Positions 43,432 through 56,040 of a DNA stretch of 64,000 bases are shown in pieces. The notes below the pieces were generated by a model that was not told the origin of the DNA, ran no database searches, and saw nothing but the letters and a program-made list of their open reading frames with translations. This DNA is from Engraulis encrasicolus (lineage: Eukaryota > Chordata > Actinopteri > Clupeiformes > Engraulidae). The stretch lies in contig NC_085861.1 of assembly GCF_034702125.1 (NCBI RefSeq), positions 48,349,722 through 48,413,721 on the forward strand, read 5' to 3'. The position numbers were made by a program, and so were the translations under genes. The first letter of the stretch is position 1; each line of letters starts with the position of its first letter.

Positions 43432-43710
43432 TTACTCCTCATTGGCGGCACCTTTAATGAGGTAGTTATGCTCCTGTGTGTCATGTTCCAGAACTTCATT
43501 GTTGTTCATCACCGTCCTGAAAGCAGATATTACAGGCCAATCAAGAAATGGACTGCATTTCCAATAATCCTTTTTAAAAATAAAAGTTGTAGTACTATTT
43601 GTCATCTCCGTTGTTTTAATTCCTTTGAGTACAGTTTGCTAGATGATATTTCAACTGAGCTTGCGGTGTGTGTGACTGATGCTGATTTACAGTTGCTGTT
43701 GAAACTGACC

Positions 43711-43781
<71 letters not shown>

Positions 43782-46700
43782 TTGATGCGTCTCACCTGAT
43801 GAGCAAGGTCTTCCTCTCGATCACCTCCACAGCCTGCTCCACGGTAGAGGTGTGTCCCTGCACGGCCTTCTGCCCAGCTGACACTCGGCTGACAGCACTA
43901 GATGTAGCTGTTGCAGCAGCCACAGCAGCAGCATCAGCTCCCATTGCCATTGAACATGCTATAGATGCGGCATCAGCATCGGCATCAGCTGCTACTTGGG
44001 ATCCGGCTTCACTTCCAGCTTCAGCATCGGCAGCTGCTTCTCCAACTGATTCAGCTCCCTTAACAATTCCTTCACATGCTTCTGAACCAGCTTCAGATCC
44101 AGTTCCATCAGCTACTCCAGCTTCAAACCCAGTTCTGTCAGCCACTCCAGCTTCAGATCCAGTTCCATCAGCCACTCCAACTTCAGATACAGTTCCATCA
44201 GCTGCTTTAGCTTCAGCTCCAATTTCAGATCCAGCTCCATCAGTCACTCCAGCTTCAGATCCAGTTCCATCAGCTACTCCAGCTGCCATGTCTTCCCCAT
44301 TTCCTCCTTCTCCGGTAACAGCAGCAGCTACATCTCCAGCTTCAGCTTCAGCTCCAGCTGCAGCAGATCCATTAATTCCAACTCCAGCACAACTGATTCC
44401 AGATGCCATTGCAGAAGCAGCACCTGCCATTCCTGATGCCATTCCAGCACTGACAGACATTCCAGAACTCATTGCGAATCCACTAGCCATTCCAACTGCC
44501 ATGGTTGAGGACATCATGCTGCTTGATCCAGCAATGGCACTCATGCCCTTTTGAACCACACCAGCGATGCGAATGTCCTCACCTTCAATCAGTTTCCTGT
44601 AGGAGAAAGACACAGAATCATTTGATTATATAGTCAAATATTGGAGGACAACACTGCATAAGGAAAAAGGTTTGTGCTCATTTTATTAACTGTGGTTGGG
44701 ATGTAATTATTAGCATTTTATTTCATGTCAGTTTATTCCATTATGAATGCGCGTAGCTCCTCACATACCTGTATGTTGTGATCTCAATCTCCAGGCTCAT
44801 CTTGACATTGAGCAGGTCCTGATACTCCAAGAGGATCTTTGCCATTTTTCCTTTGGTGGATTTGATTTCCAGCTGGAGTGCGTCAATCCTGGCCTAGAGG
44901 GTTGTCAGATTCATAGTGTTCACATTTATTTTATATTAATTACATATTATTTACAGTTTATTAATTGTTTATTAAAAAATATTAAATGTGTGCATCTAAT
45001 GATCTGACAGAAATGTACCTGCAGTGCCTGGAGTTCTTTCTTATGTCTGGCTTGGGCTTCAGCAATTTTAGCCTCCAGGCCATCGAGTTTGGTCTGCATC
45101 TCTCCCCTGTCCCTCTCCTTGCCTTGAATCTGTGGACAGTGACATGCTCTTCACTGCTGTGTTCCAGAAAGAGGCTTTCTCTGTGTCTCTAATTATTCTA
45201 TATTGGGAATATTTTTACTGCTTGCTGCATATGAAGTATTGAAAAGTGAAACCAAAAACTAGTGCACCTCCATTTTGGCCGTTGCAAGTTGCTCCCTGGC
45301 ACCGCGCATCTTGTCCAAGCTGTTTGTGGATTTGCTATTCAAGTCGTCAAATTTAGCATTGTACCATGAATCCATTTCCTAAGAGGAAGAATAATTCATA
45401 AACAAGTGTAAATACATGTTCAACAAATATGCATCATCTACTGACTTATTGAATCATTTAGGTTGTGTTTCATGGCTTTTCATGGTACCTGGAGGTTCTT
45501 GGCGGCGATAGTGTCGTATTCACTCTGAATCTGTTGCAGAGCACTGGAGAGGTCGGGGAGGCCGAAGCCATCTTTAGAGAGAGCGGTGGCAGCATAGATC
45601 TGCTTCATCAGTTCCTCAATTTCCTGTAAAAATGTTAGCAGTAATATTAAAAAAACACACACACAAAATAATATATTGATGTTATGTACAAGCACTAGAC
45701 TGGTCCATACAGGCTTGTCACTGATGACCAGTGTTGGGCACGTTACTCAAAAACTGTAATGCATTACTGACTACATGTTATTGTCTTTTGAAAATAATCC
45801 CTTACACTGCAATATTACTATTTATATTTATAAATATCTATATATTTAAAATGTTTAGCATTACTTTAGTTACTTTCGCCAAAAGAACTGTAGGTCTAAA
45901 TATGAATCTGGCAATTTCTTACAGTGTAAATCAAGCTCATGAGTCATGACTTTTCACCTCCAATCCAGGAGGTGTTTTGGCAGCATGCAGACTAAAAACT
46001 ACCAGGTTCAGGAATAGCTTCTTTCTGACCCACCACGCTGAATACATTAAAATCCAGGTCATTGTAATGCACTTGTACCGTCAGTTATTTAGCATTGTAA
46101 CTAAGTAAATGTTACAGATTTTTGCCCTGCAATGCCTTACATTACTGGATTACAGCAAAAAGTAATGCATTATAGTTAGTGTGACCAGATTTGGGTTTAT
46201 GAAAAGGAGGACACTTTTTGGGGGGGCGGGGTCATCGCTGTATCTGTGTATCTACAGGTATGAAAATATGGGTCTGAAGCATGATAGTAGGCATATAAAG
46301 TATCAACGCATCCAAAATGGTCATTTGATTAAAAGCTACTAGAACGTTTTGGCATGCACATTAATTTGTTTACTATAAATGATAACTAAAATATCTTCAG
46401 TTAGGCCTATAGAACTTAGCCTGGCGACGCCATCCATGTACTCCACCCAAAGATTTTGGCTCCGCACATCGTCTGGCAAAAGCCTCGAGCTCGGTTCTCT
46501 CAGTGTTTCGCCAATCAGCAAACAGTTTAGAGTGGTGACGTAGAACTCACCTACGAGCTCTGTTACTGATTGGTTAAGGTAACTATATTCACACTTTCGT
46601 TTTGTTATTTGTATGCTTTTGCGACGCGATAACGTAACAGGCATGCTAATAAAGCACAATATGGGTTTTAATTTGAGTTTGGAACTTCAATTAATTTAAA

Positions 46701-49700
46701 TGATAGAGTAAGATCAGACCATCTCCCATCGTCCACGGAGACAGATTCCTCATGGCTTTTGCCAGACTGATTGACGGAGTCAACAGTCGGCTATTCGCCC
46801 AGGCTATATAGAACTATCACACAGGCCTAATTTGTGTGATCATATGATGCAGAGTGTGCCTTTGTTACAATCCTAGATAGTAGGCCTAACACCTATGTAG
46901 CTTAACAACATAGCAATGTAGCTCAATTTCATATTCCAATTCATTGTGTATTCCAATTTCTGCATTAGGTTTTTAAAAATAGATTCACCATCATGTAGGC
47001 CCATCTCAGCCATTCCCCACAAAGATGAAGAGCATGATATTAGGCTACATAACATTTGAAACTAAATAAAAAACACAACATTTGTAATTTTCAACTGAAT
47101 TGATAATGAAGTGCTATTAGGCTACATTCTAGGCTTATATGTTTATAAGACACCTTACAATTTACCCCACCACTGTCATCCATTAGGCCTACTTAGCTCA
47201 GAGATTAGCAATGGGCACTGCAACCATTAAGAGAGGAACTGGAGTTTTACCTACCATTAATATAACCCATACAACGCTATCAATCACTGCAAAGGCAATA
47301 GACAGAAGAAGGAGTTGATGAAGAAGAAGCTCAATTTCTTAACTCAGGAATGAGTCCTTCTAGCTCCGAGAAATTGCTTTTGCATATAACTTGGAAATGT
47401 CCATGAGAGATCATGAAATCATTTTTAGGCTAAGTCTTGTGACAAGGTGTAACAAAACTTGTACCTCCCTAAATGGTGGATTTGGTGGTGTTAGCCTACT
47501 AGGCTCCTGTGTTAGGTTACTTTCATACCTGGCTTCACACACAGGTTTTTTTTTTTCCTCAACTCCACCGCAAACGTGTGTTTGCGTTTCTATCGGTATT
47601 GCCGTCCGTAGAACTGGCGGACAGATGCGCTTTCGCTTGTAAACATGGGGCGCACTGGATTGTCCCCTACTTCTTTCCGACACACGGTGCGAAGTGGCTA
47701 TTTTGATGACAAGGGCGTGATTAATTTGCGAACGATAGAGAGAAACCTGGAGCGGAGTCAAATGGAACGGAGTGACAATTACAATGCCGATGAATTAGGT
47801 CTATATTTTAGTCAGTCCAACAAAATCCCGGACATTTATGAAATTCCCCCCGGACATTTTTTTAGGTCTCAAAAGTAGGACATGTCTGGGAAAAAGAGGT
47901 CTGGTCACCCTAATTATAGTAATTCATTACTTTTGTAATGCATTACCACCCAACACTGCTGATGACCAAGCCATGACTCTGACCTCTCTTTGAATCCTCT
48001 TGAGGAACTCAAGTTCAAATTGGAGATTTTCCAGCTGTTTCTCCAGGGCGATACGGGAGGAAGTGGCGGCATCAACATCCTGTAGACACACAATTGAAAT
48101 GTAGCAAAGAAGGTGGAGCTAACAAGGAGCGACACTCAATACAATGTCCATTGCAACATTCGGCCCCATGAATTTCGTCCGCGGCCGCCATTCTGGAATG
48201 AATAACGGACAAATTACATTGGAATGCATTGGGAATGTGTACAGGATTTCTACATAATACGGTAAAACTACATCGATAACTATCGGAAATTCTTCAGTTA
48301 TGAATGCTTATACCATCTCATGTGTTTTTTCAGCACAATCAGTGCAGAACTTAATTATCTATAAGGCTAAAGTTGCCAAAGTAGCTAGCCATATTGTGCT
48401 AAATTTAGCATTAGATCCGCTGTCTTTCCTATGGCCAAAGAACGTTGCTATGGCTACTGGTCATAACAGAGTGGCGTACGTGACTACCTGTTCATTCCAG
48501 AATGGCGGATTTGACTCAAAACTGATTCAAAACACCCCCTATTGACTGTTTCCCATAAAGGACCTGAGTGTCGCCACTTGTTTGAGATGTATATTCTTTG
48601 AATGTAGTCACTGTCACCTCAAACACCATGGACAACATTGCCCAAAAGCACTGACTGACAAACCTCATGGTCTGAGGCAGATAAAGTAAAGTACTCCTTT
48701 GTTTAGGCTAATTTTCAACTTGTAGCCTACGCATGTCATCAAAATGTCAACAAAACAAAATGTCTGACCGGGCGGAAGTTCTCGATGTCCATCTCAGCCT
48801 TCTTCCTCAGTTCGATGGCTTCTTCATATTTCACCTTAATCATCTCAAGCTCCGCAGCAGTGGCATCCTTGGCAGCAAGAGCCAGGTCCTTAAAAGTGTA
48901 AAAAAAACGACCAGTCATTGAAGAACCATATTTTTCTGTAATGTCAAAATCTTTGACACTAACCAATTTCATGCATGCATTGGTACTAGTACTGTAGTCA
49001 TCAAATTGGTATGTGTGTTTGTATGAAGGATGAACTATCATAGATGTGCTGCATGACTTGACTGCTGTCTTCATGACTGTTATGACACAGGCAGGGGAGC
49101 CGACTAGGGGGAGCAAAGGGGTCAGTTGTCCCAGGCCCAGAGAAAGAGAGGGCCGGGCCCACAATTGGGTCCTCATTACATTGTTTGGGGGATTGGGGGG
49201 CCCTTTCAAATCACCCTGTTCTGGGCCCGGTAAAAGCTGTCAGCGGCCCTGGTCACAGGTTAGCTATAGCATAGTTGTGGTTTACAGTGTGTAACTGTGA
49301 GATTCACAGCTCCCTGCTCATCTCAGCTCTGCAAGGTTTCTCATTAATCTTAGATGTACTGCATTGTATGTCTTGACAGCTGTCTTTATGTATCCTGGCG
49401 ATACCATCCTATGCACTCCACCCAAAGATTTTGGCTCCGCACATCGTCTGGCAAAAGCCTCCAAGCTCGGTTCGCTCACTGTGTAGCCAATCAGCAAACA
49501 GTTGAGAGTGGTGACGCAGAAGTCACCCGCAAAATCCGTTGCTGATTGGTTAAGGTAACGCTGTTCACACTTTTGTTTTGTTATTTGTATGCTTTTGTGA
49601 CGCTATATCTTAACAGTCATGCTAATAAAGCACAATGTGAGTTTTAATTTTAATTCGGAACTCCAATGATCTAAATGGCAGAGTAAGATCAGACCATCTC

Positions 49701-52700
49701 CCACATTCCATGGAGACTGATTCCTCTTAGCTTTTCGCCAGACTGTTTGACGGAGGCAACAGTCAGCTTTGTCCAGGCTAGTCTTCATGGGCATTTTGGT
49801 GATCACTTTCCAACCATAGCATAGTTATGATTTCAGTGTGCTACATACCCGTTCTCTCCTCATCTGTTCTGCAAGGCTCCTCAGTTCTCTCAGCTGTTCT
49901 TCATAGAGCATGCGCAGGCCAGTGGGCTTCAGGAAGCGGTTTGTCAGGCCCTCAATTTCTGTTTCCAGAACCTTATTCTGTGACTCCAGTGACCGAACCT
50001 TTTAAAATAGGCAGGGGATTCACAAATAAATATGTGTGCAAAAATCATATAAGAGAGAAAGATATGTCAAACCCCGCCCATCCCATTCAAAGGAGTGTGC
50101 TCAAAGTTCGGTCTCCTAAGGGGGTGTTGCCCCCATTCTTCTTCACGTTTGTGGTGTTTGCACATGACGTGTGCTGCCGCCATCTACAGCGCTAAGGGGA
50201 CTCTCAACCTCAAGACTACAAAGGTCTCCTAATGTAAGGTCTCCTAAAGGGGCGTTCACCCGATATCACACGGATACCGGAAAAGAACCACCCTGATTTA
50301 TCTCTCTCTCATATACGATTCTCTGATGTGTGTGTGTTTGCAGCAATGCTTGAATATGGAAGAACAGTTCTACCAGGTCTCTGTCATCAGAAGGAGCATT
50401 TACAGTGAGTCAAATAAGTATTTGGTCCCTTGCTCATTTTTTTTGCCTACTGACAAAGACATGATCAGTCAATAAATGTAATGATAATATGGAGAGACAG
50501 AATATCAAAAAGAAAATCCTTGTAATAATTGTAGAGAATATATATTAATTTATTTCTATTTCATTGAGCAAAATGAGTATTTGATCCCCTGCCAAATGAT
50601 AACAGTTCCGGTCCCACAGATCAGGTAGGCACTTCCCATCAATAGTCATCTGAATTAAAGACACCTTTACATACTAAGATGCACAAAGGACACATTGAAT
50701 CAGCAGAATCAGTCCATAGTATGAGTACAATCAATAAGACTCCAACCTTACCAACATGGTAAAGACCAAAGAGCAGTCAAAGGATATCAGGGACGAGATT
50801 TTAGACCTGAACAAAGAGGAAATGGGCTACCAAGCCACAAGAAAGAGATTGGGTATTAAGGACCCAGCTGTTGATGCATTTCTTCTAAAATGTAAGGAAT
50901 ACAAAATTACCATCCATCAGCCTGTCTGGAGTTCTATACAAGATTTTACTTTTTGTAGGGATTTGATAATCATGAGAACAGAAAGAAAGAACCCCAGACC
51001 AGTACAGGATGAACCAGGCAATGATATAAAATCTTCTGGGACCAAAATCACTGAGAAAAACTATTGGTAGCACTTAATGCCACAGAGGATTAAAATCCTG
51101 TAGTGCACACATGGTAACCCTGCTTCAGAAGGAACCTGTGCAGTCCCACCTTTGCCAACGAACATCAGACTGGTTTAGGATATGATGTGGTAAGATGAAA
51201 CCAAAATCAAGCTGTTCGGCATTAACACAATTCAATGTGTTTTGAGAAAGAGAACTGCTGCCTATGATCCCAAGAACACCCTCCACACCACCATGCATGA
51301 AAGTGGTATCATCATGGTTTGAGGGTGTTTGTCTGGCCAAAGCACAGGACAACTTCACATCATCAACGAATGGATGGAGGGAGACATGTAACATGCAATC
51401 CCGAGTGCCAATGTCCTTCTCTCCACCACTAGACAGAAGGTGGGCCATTTTTGAATCTTCCAGCATGACAATAATATGCAACATACAGTCAAAGCAATGA
51501 AGGAGTGGCTCAAGAAGAAGCATATTAAAGTCATGAAGTGGCTAGACAGTCTCCAAAAATTAACCCTAGTCTATGGAGGGAACTGAACCTCACATTTACC
51601 AAGCTACAGCCACAAACTATTAATGTTTTAGAGATAATCTGCAAAGGAAAGTGGTCACAAATCCTTTTTAATATATGCACAAACATTGTCATCAACTAAA
51701 AGAAGCATCTGACCTCTGTGTTAGACAACTAGGGCTTTGCCACAAAGTACTTTGTCTTCTTTGGCTAGAGGGGTCAAATACTTATTTGGCTAAATTAAAT
51801 ACAAATCAATTAAAATATATTCTTTAAAGTTATTTTCTAGAATTTCTTTTTGATATTCTGTCTCACCATGTTAGAATACATATTATCATTAAATGTATAG
51901 ACAGATCATATCTTTATTAGTGGGCAAACTGGCAAAATCAGCAAGGGCTCAAATACTTATTGGACTCACTGTATAGGCAGGCAGTCTATGCAGCTCACTC
52001 TAATGTAAACATATCTGACAAATTCTGTCAAAAATGTCACTTTCAGAACACGGCAACATTACAGTCAATTAGATTGCGAATTAGTCACCGAAATGCTGTA
52101 ATACGTGTTTGTCTGTGAATGTGTGCCTTGTTGGAGTTCAAGTTCAAAGACAGAACATTTCAATATTCCACCATCATGACAGCTTGGGAGGACAGGTATT
52201 GTTGTCTACCGTATGTGTTAATAGAAAGCACGTTATATTAAGGAGGAAATGTATGCAATCCACATGCCTTCTCGATGTATGCAGCCAGCCTGTCATTCAG
52301 AACAATCATCTCCTTGCGCTGGCTCGTACGAGTGCCCCGGAACTCCTGGTTCTCTGCGGCCACGGCATCCAGATCCACGGACTGTCCACCGCACATCGTC
52401 ATACCCACGGCACCGGCACCACCACTGTCCAAAAACCATGACTAATTGGGTGAGATCTACTGTATTTGGTCATCACTGATTAAGACAAAATGTATTACAT
52501 CATTGAAAAATTATTACAACAACATTTTTTTTTCCCAAAACGTGTAATTCTGTTTTGAGTTAATCCCATGGGGACAACCCTCACATGCACTTACAGGCAC
52601 ACACACCCTGTAAGCATGGCAGACCTATGATTTTCACAGAACCTCAGGGGGATATCCATGTATTCTCTCCTGCAGGGGGAGAGCAGAGGGGTGCAGCTTG

Positions 52701-52963
52701 AAGAGCGAGTCTTACCTCACCATCAGGGACCTGGAGGCAGTGGAGGAGCGGGAGGCAGAGGCAGCCCTACGTCCCACGGCCATGACTCCGGCAGCTGCAG
52801 CGGAGGAGCGAGAGTAGCTGGCCCCACGCTGGCTTCGGACCTCCCTGCGGACAGGAGAGGGGCTGGACACCCTCATCTGCAGAGAGTTGGAGGTGGCTGC
52901 GGCGGTGCTGCATTCTTCAAAATACCGGCGGTACGAGGAAATCCTCTCTGGGCTGCGACTCAT
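43432..52963 (-). CDS. Intermediate filament protein, thread-keratin-gamma-like, copy C (complete)
   Basis: Eleven minus-strand exons, 5' to 3': 52963-52716, 52424-52268, 49998-49849, 48888-48769, 48079-47984, 45623-45489, 45378-45268, 45129-45019, 44893-44769, 44596-43796, 43516-43432; 712 codons plus TAA. Exons 2-9 and 11 have the same lengths as copy B. Exon 1 is nine bases shorter and exon 10 is 144 bases shorter because of fewer tail repeats. Head starts [17 protein letters not shown]. The rod includes [11 protein letters not shown] and [10 protein letters not shown], and the final exon ends IKGAANEE. The GC donor of intron 2 is conserved (52267). Introns are swollen by a nested hAT (intron 5) and a Tc1-like element (intron 2), but all splice sites are intact. 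Role as for copy B. Confidence 0.95.
43710..43780. repeat. (GT)n microsatellite in intron 10 of copy C
   Basis: Pure GT run of about 70 bp beside the exon 10 donor. The long plus-strand frame beginning here (43712-44554) is antisense to the tail exon. Confidence 0.95.
44089..44280 (-). repeat. Coding minisatellite in copy C tail
   Basis: Six decapeptide-type units, 64 codons in total: [20 protein letters not shown], a 14-residue variant with [10 protein letters not shown], then three more [14 protein letters not shown] units. Less regular than copy B. Confidence 0.9.
46177..47912. mobile_element. hAT element nested in the intron 5 hAT of copy C
   Basis: Ends TAGTGTGACCAGA and TCTGGTCACCCTA; exact 8-bp duplication attatagt (46169-46176, 47913-47920). 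The B copy lacks it, so it arrived after the duplication. It contains the TAGCCTGG-family element at 46417-46806. A 77-codon frame at 47645-47878 has no recognisable domain. Confidence 0.88.
46417..46806. mobile_element. TAGCCTGG-family DNA element nested inside a hAT
   Basis: Ends TAGCCTGGCGACGCC and GCCCAGGCTA; exact 9-bp duplication tatagaact on both sides. Body closely matches 16979-17377 and 49391-49780 ('cccaaagattttggctccgc'). Confidence 0.85.
49092..49251. mobile_element. hAT-type MITE in intron 3 of copy C
   Basis: Ends CAGGGGAGCCGAC and GTCAGCGGCCCTG with 8-bp flanks gacacagg and gtcacagg. Orthologous to 17516-17677 in copy B. Confidence 0.8.
49391..49780. mobile_element. TAGCCTGG-family element in intron 3 of copy C
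   Basis: Orthologue of 16979-17377 in inverted position. Flanks gtctttatg (49382-49390) and gtcttcatg (49781-49789) are a 9-bp duplication with one mismatch. Confidence 0.82.
50403..51971. mobile_element. Degenerate Tc1-like element in intron 2 of copy C
   Basis: Ends CAGTGAGTCAAATAAGTATT and its inverted counterpart ending 'aatacttattggactcactg'. TA flanks are at 50401-50402 and 51972-51973. Copy B shows the empty site at about 16378-16388 ('gcctgcctataaatgc'). Insertion therefore followed the B/C split. Confidence 0.88.
50756..51590 (+). pseudogene. Decayed Tc1-like transposase in intron 2 of copy C
   Basis: The plus-strand start [20 protein letters not shown] matches the N-terminus of Tc1 transposases (compare MGKTKEHSIQVRQMCVDLHR at 6570). 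Later blocks are scattered among stops and shifts. No functional product. Confidence 0.75.
52266..52267 (-). promoter_or_regulatory. Non-canonical GC splice donor, intron 2 of copy C
   Basis: Minus strand reads GAGAAG/GCATGT, exactly as in copy B (16073). Confidence 0.85.
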
Positions 52964-53097
52964 CCTGGCGGTCAGGGTCTCGCTCGTGCTCTCTCTGAGT
53001 GGGTCTATATCCGTAAGGCCTCCGGAGTCGGAGCTGGTTGTGATGGTTTGGCTCGATGGGCTGAGAAGTGCTGCTCCTCTGTGGTCTCAACTCCATT

Positions 53098-53103
53098 CTT
53101 ATA
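53098..53103 (-). promoter_or_regulatory. Putative TATA box of copy C
   Basis: TATAAG on the minus strand in 'ggggTATAAGaatggagttgag', at the same distance from the ATG as in copy B. The 5' flanks of B and C are alike to at least 54060. Confidence 0.6.
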
Positions 53104-53639
53104 CCCCTGCTGCCACCAAAGCCCAGCCCCAAGCATTAGCCAGTGCCTTTGGAATGTGAAACCTTCCACACCAGACAGTGCCACAGTCAGCGTTCTGCCA
53201 GGGGCCTGCCAGGAGATGTATTAGTCTGAAGATGAGATGAAAGCTTTTGATGATGAAAAAATAGTCTTTGTTTATGGTTGCTGCCACATAAACAAGTGTA
53301 TATGTAATGTAATCCCCAGCAGCTACATGAAATAAAGAGAGAATAAAAGTAGACTTCAATGAAATATATAAATGTAGGTTCAATCTCAGTTTTGCATGTC
53401 ACCATACTGTAAGAGAGTTTAATGAAATACACTATGCCACTGCGTTGGTGAGGCCCCATATGGGAATGTTCTTCCATTAATCCATTCCTGTCTGGAGGTG
53501 CTTTTGCATGCATGTGTTGCAAAGTGGATGTCTTTATCTGGAACTATGGAATTAAGTCATTTTATAAAAATAACTGAGTTAGAGGAAACCAATCTAGAGT
53601 GATTATCTTTGGGTCAGGTCAGGTTTTCAAGTCAAGTGG

Positions 53640-54060
53640 CACTACACTACTTGCAAAAAGTTTTGTCGCCTATCCATGTTTTTGGAACAACAGCTAATAA
53701 CCTGTCGCTCATATGAAAGCTACAACCCTCCCAAATGAAGTTTTATGAACAAAAATACGTAACGTTCCTGCACCATAAGATTAACCATTTAATGGACAGA
53801 GAAAGTTTTGTCGCTTATAGAAAATAATGTGAAACTGAGCAGATAAGTCACTTCCAAACACTTCAAATACACAGACCAAGTGTCATACTTAATCACTGAA
53901 TCACTCTCACCTCTGCAGAAAAGCAACTTTGGCCTTCGGTGTATGTTTAGAGTCATTGCAATCATGGAAAGCAATACAATGAAAAACATGAAGGTCAATG
54001 TGTAATTGCAAAAGAGGTAACATAATATCCAATGCAACATCCGAGAGCATTTACATTGTA
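53640..54060 (-). mobile_element. Tc1-like remnant in the C-arm 5' flank
   Basis: Inverted counterpart of 14260-14665, including the 'ttttgtcgcctatcc' end and the decayed DPKH block. Similarity to the B arm stops near 54060, marking the outer edge of the duplication or a later deletion. Confidence 0.7.
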
Positions 54061-54188
54061 TTGTTATTATAACACCGTGCGGAAATAACAGCAAGAGATT
54101 GCATATCATATCCAATGTTTACTCCAAAGAGGTGTCGCCCCTTTAGGTTTGTAGTCGGGAGGGTGCATAGGTTCCACAAAGTAATCCA

Positions 54189-54355
54189 ATGAAGCAGCAA
54201 GGAGGAACTCGCACACCACTGATGCCGATACATTAAGAATTTTAATGCATAAGGAAAATAAAGAAACTGGGTAGCACTTTCTTTATTTTCCTTATGCATT
54301 AAAATTCTTTATGCATCTGCATCAGTGGTGTGCGAGTTCCTCCTTGCTGCTTCAT
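54189..54355. repeat. Long hairpin: 78-bp arms, 11-nt loop
   Basis: 54189-54266 and 54278-54355 are nearly perfect reverse complements, with mismatches mainly near 54223-54229 ('cgata' versus 'agat'). Flanks on both sides contain 'catatcatatccaatg' (near 54102 and 54353). Confidence 0.95.
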
Positions 54356-54779
54356 ATCATATCCAATGCCAATATCCAACAGCATTTACATTGTATGCTT
54401 CTATAACACTGTCCACCGTCCTCTAGCTTGCATATTGCTTATTGTAAAGCAATGAATCACTGTTATTACAGGCCTGGTGGATAATGTGAACGGAACATTA
54501 GTGCTATGGGGATGTCGGAGCTTTTAGGGATAGAACATTCCCATTCGTACAGTATGTTTACTGACGTCTGTTTTGTTTGTCTGCCTTCGGATTCACTGGA
54601 TTTACATAGCCTACACAACTGGACTATTGTTTCTTGCAATGTGATCCACGAAATCCTAGCAGCTGTTCGCCAGAAGCATCCTGTCAGTTCTGATTCTGCA
54701 CCTGTTGAGTGAGTAGGCATACTGAACCAAGCACCGCTACACCTCAATAAACACTCGGTACAGCAATTTCTGTAAAGAG

Positions 54780-56040
54780 CTATGTTCTTGTCTGTGCCTC
54801 GACTTGGCTGACTAGACATTTGTTACGACAAATGACTTGTGCCCTACGACTATTTTTAGCGTCCCCTCCCCGCTGCCTGCTGCCCCCCCCAGGTCCCCCA
54901 CCCGCTCGGGCAGGCCTATCATCTACATTAACGGCCGTCCTATTTGCAATTAATTTTAACGAGGCTGTGTGCACCTTCCCTCATTGTAATTTTTCTCAAG
55001 TCTGCAGCCTCTGCCACAATCTCCATCCGAAGTCAGTTTGTCCCCACCGGTCCCATCCTCGAAGGGTTTCTACAAGCAATTCCTAAAGTGTCACCCCTCC
55101 ACACCCATATCTGTCCCACACCCTTTCACCATTTTCAGCCTCGCACCCTGATCCCGTTTTTGTGGACTAATTGCTATCCTGCCTATCCCAGGGTTTCAGG
55201 GTTGGCGTTCTCTCGCCCCCGGCTGACTCTTTTTTTCGTGCGTAACCTCCAGTCCGCCCTGAACAAGCCCATGGTTCTATCTTAATTTTGCCGTCAGATT
55301 GACATTCGGGTGTCGCAGCAGCCCACGCATTTTTAACAATTTGTCCGAGGCTTTGTGTTTGATTTTACTCAACGTGTGCAAGCTCCCGTTGGTGTTGCAC
55401 CTGCTAGACGATTATTTACTAGTTGATTTTCCAGACAACCACAATTCTACTGCCGTAGACACGCTCCGAAATGTTTTTGCTGATATAGGCGTCCCCGTCT
55501 CTCCCGAGAAAGCACCGCCCATTTGTACTGTGGACGAAGGCATGTGGGCACGTTTTCTGTAGTTCAGTGCGCCGTGACGTGACGTTGTGACGTCATACGT
55601 AACGTCATGACGTAATCTAGCGACTTTTCAGCAAGCCCATAGCTGATTTTCTTTTGGCAACACTGTCTACGATACCTAGAACCCACGCACCCACAAGGCC
55701 TGGAGTAATTGGCGCGACACCCTTCTTGACCTACTGGGTCCATAATTGGATCCACATTACATTGTATATTGGGTTTGGGGCCCCTTCATGTGTCTTTGTC
55801 CCGGGCCCAGCCAAAGCTGTCAGTCGCCCTGCTAGTCAGGCTGTAGAAAATGTATGTTTACTGAAGAATCTGGTGGTGGGTGTGACATGTGTCTTGCTTT
55901 TGTTGTGTATGTGTTGTTTGTGTTGTGTATGTGTATTGTTTTTGTGGCGTACAGTATGTCCTTGTGGGTTGTTTTTTCATGCAGCATCTGTAATTCATCT
56001 TTTAGATGACTTTTTTTTGGTCCGGTGTGCATTTCTCAAA
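54780..56040 (+). pseudogene. Degenerate DIRS-like retrotransposon remnant
   Basis: Blocks in several frames. About 54930-55040 has a Cys/His cluster (VCTFPHCNFSQVCSLCHNLHP) like the zinc-finger part of DIRS/Ngaro gag-type proteins. About 55299-55540 has FGCRSSPRIFNNLSEAL and HLLDDYLLVDFP, matching the reverse transcriptase 'FGL..AP..F' and 'YLDDFL' blocks of that group. A second HLLDDFFLV block lies near 55994. No tyrosine recombinase was found. The family assignment is tentative. Confidence 0.5.
55725..55837. mobile_element. Partial hAT-type MITE copy
   Basis: 'gtccataattggatccacattacattgta' to 'cccgggcccagccaaagctgtcagtcgccctg' resembles the MITE at 49092-49251 and 17516-17677. The left end is not clear. 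Confidence 0.5.

Larger units (their letters stand above)
45729..47958. mobile_element. hAT element in intron 5 of copy C, with nested insertions
   Basis: Ends CAGTGTTGGGCACGTTACTC and GTAATGCATTACCACCCAACACTG-type inverted repeats, with an exact 8-bp duplication ctgatgac (45721-45728, 47959-47966). Orthologous to 18341-18813 in copy B. A second hAT (46177-47912) splits it. Confidence 0.9.

Noticed and set aside
43712..44554. 280-codon plus-strand frame across the C tail exon, and minus-strand frames at 22496-23104 and 1604-1939
   Set aside because: They are antisense shadows of the repetitive IF tail exons. The sense strand carries the conserved splice sites and the IF rod end.
47645..47878. 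77-codon frame inside the nested hAT of copy C
   Set aside because: Not similar to hAT transposase blocks I know and lacks flanking exons; chance open frame is likelier.
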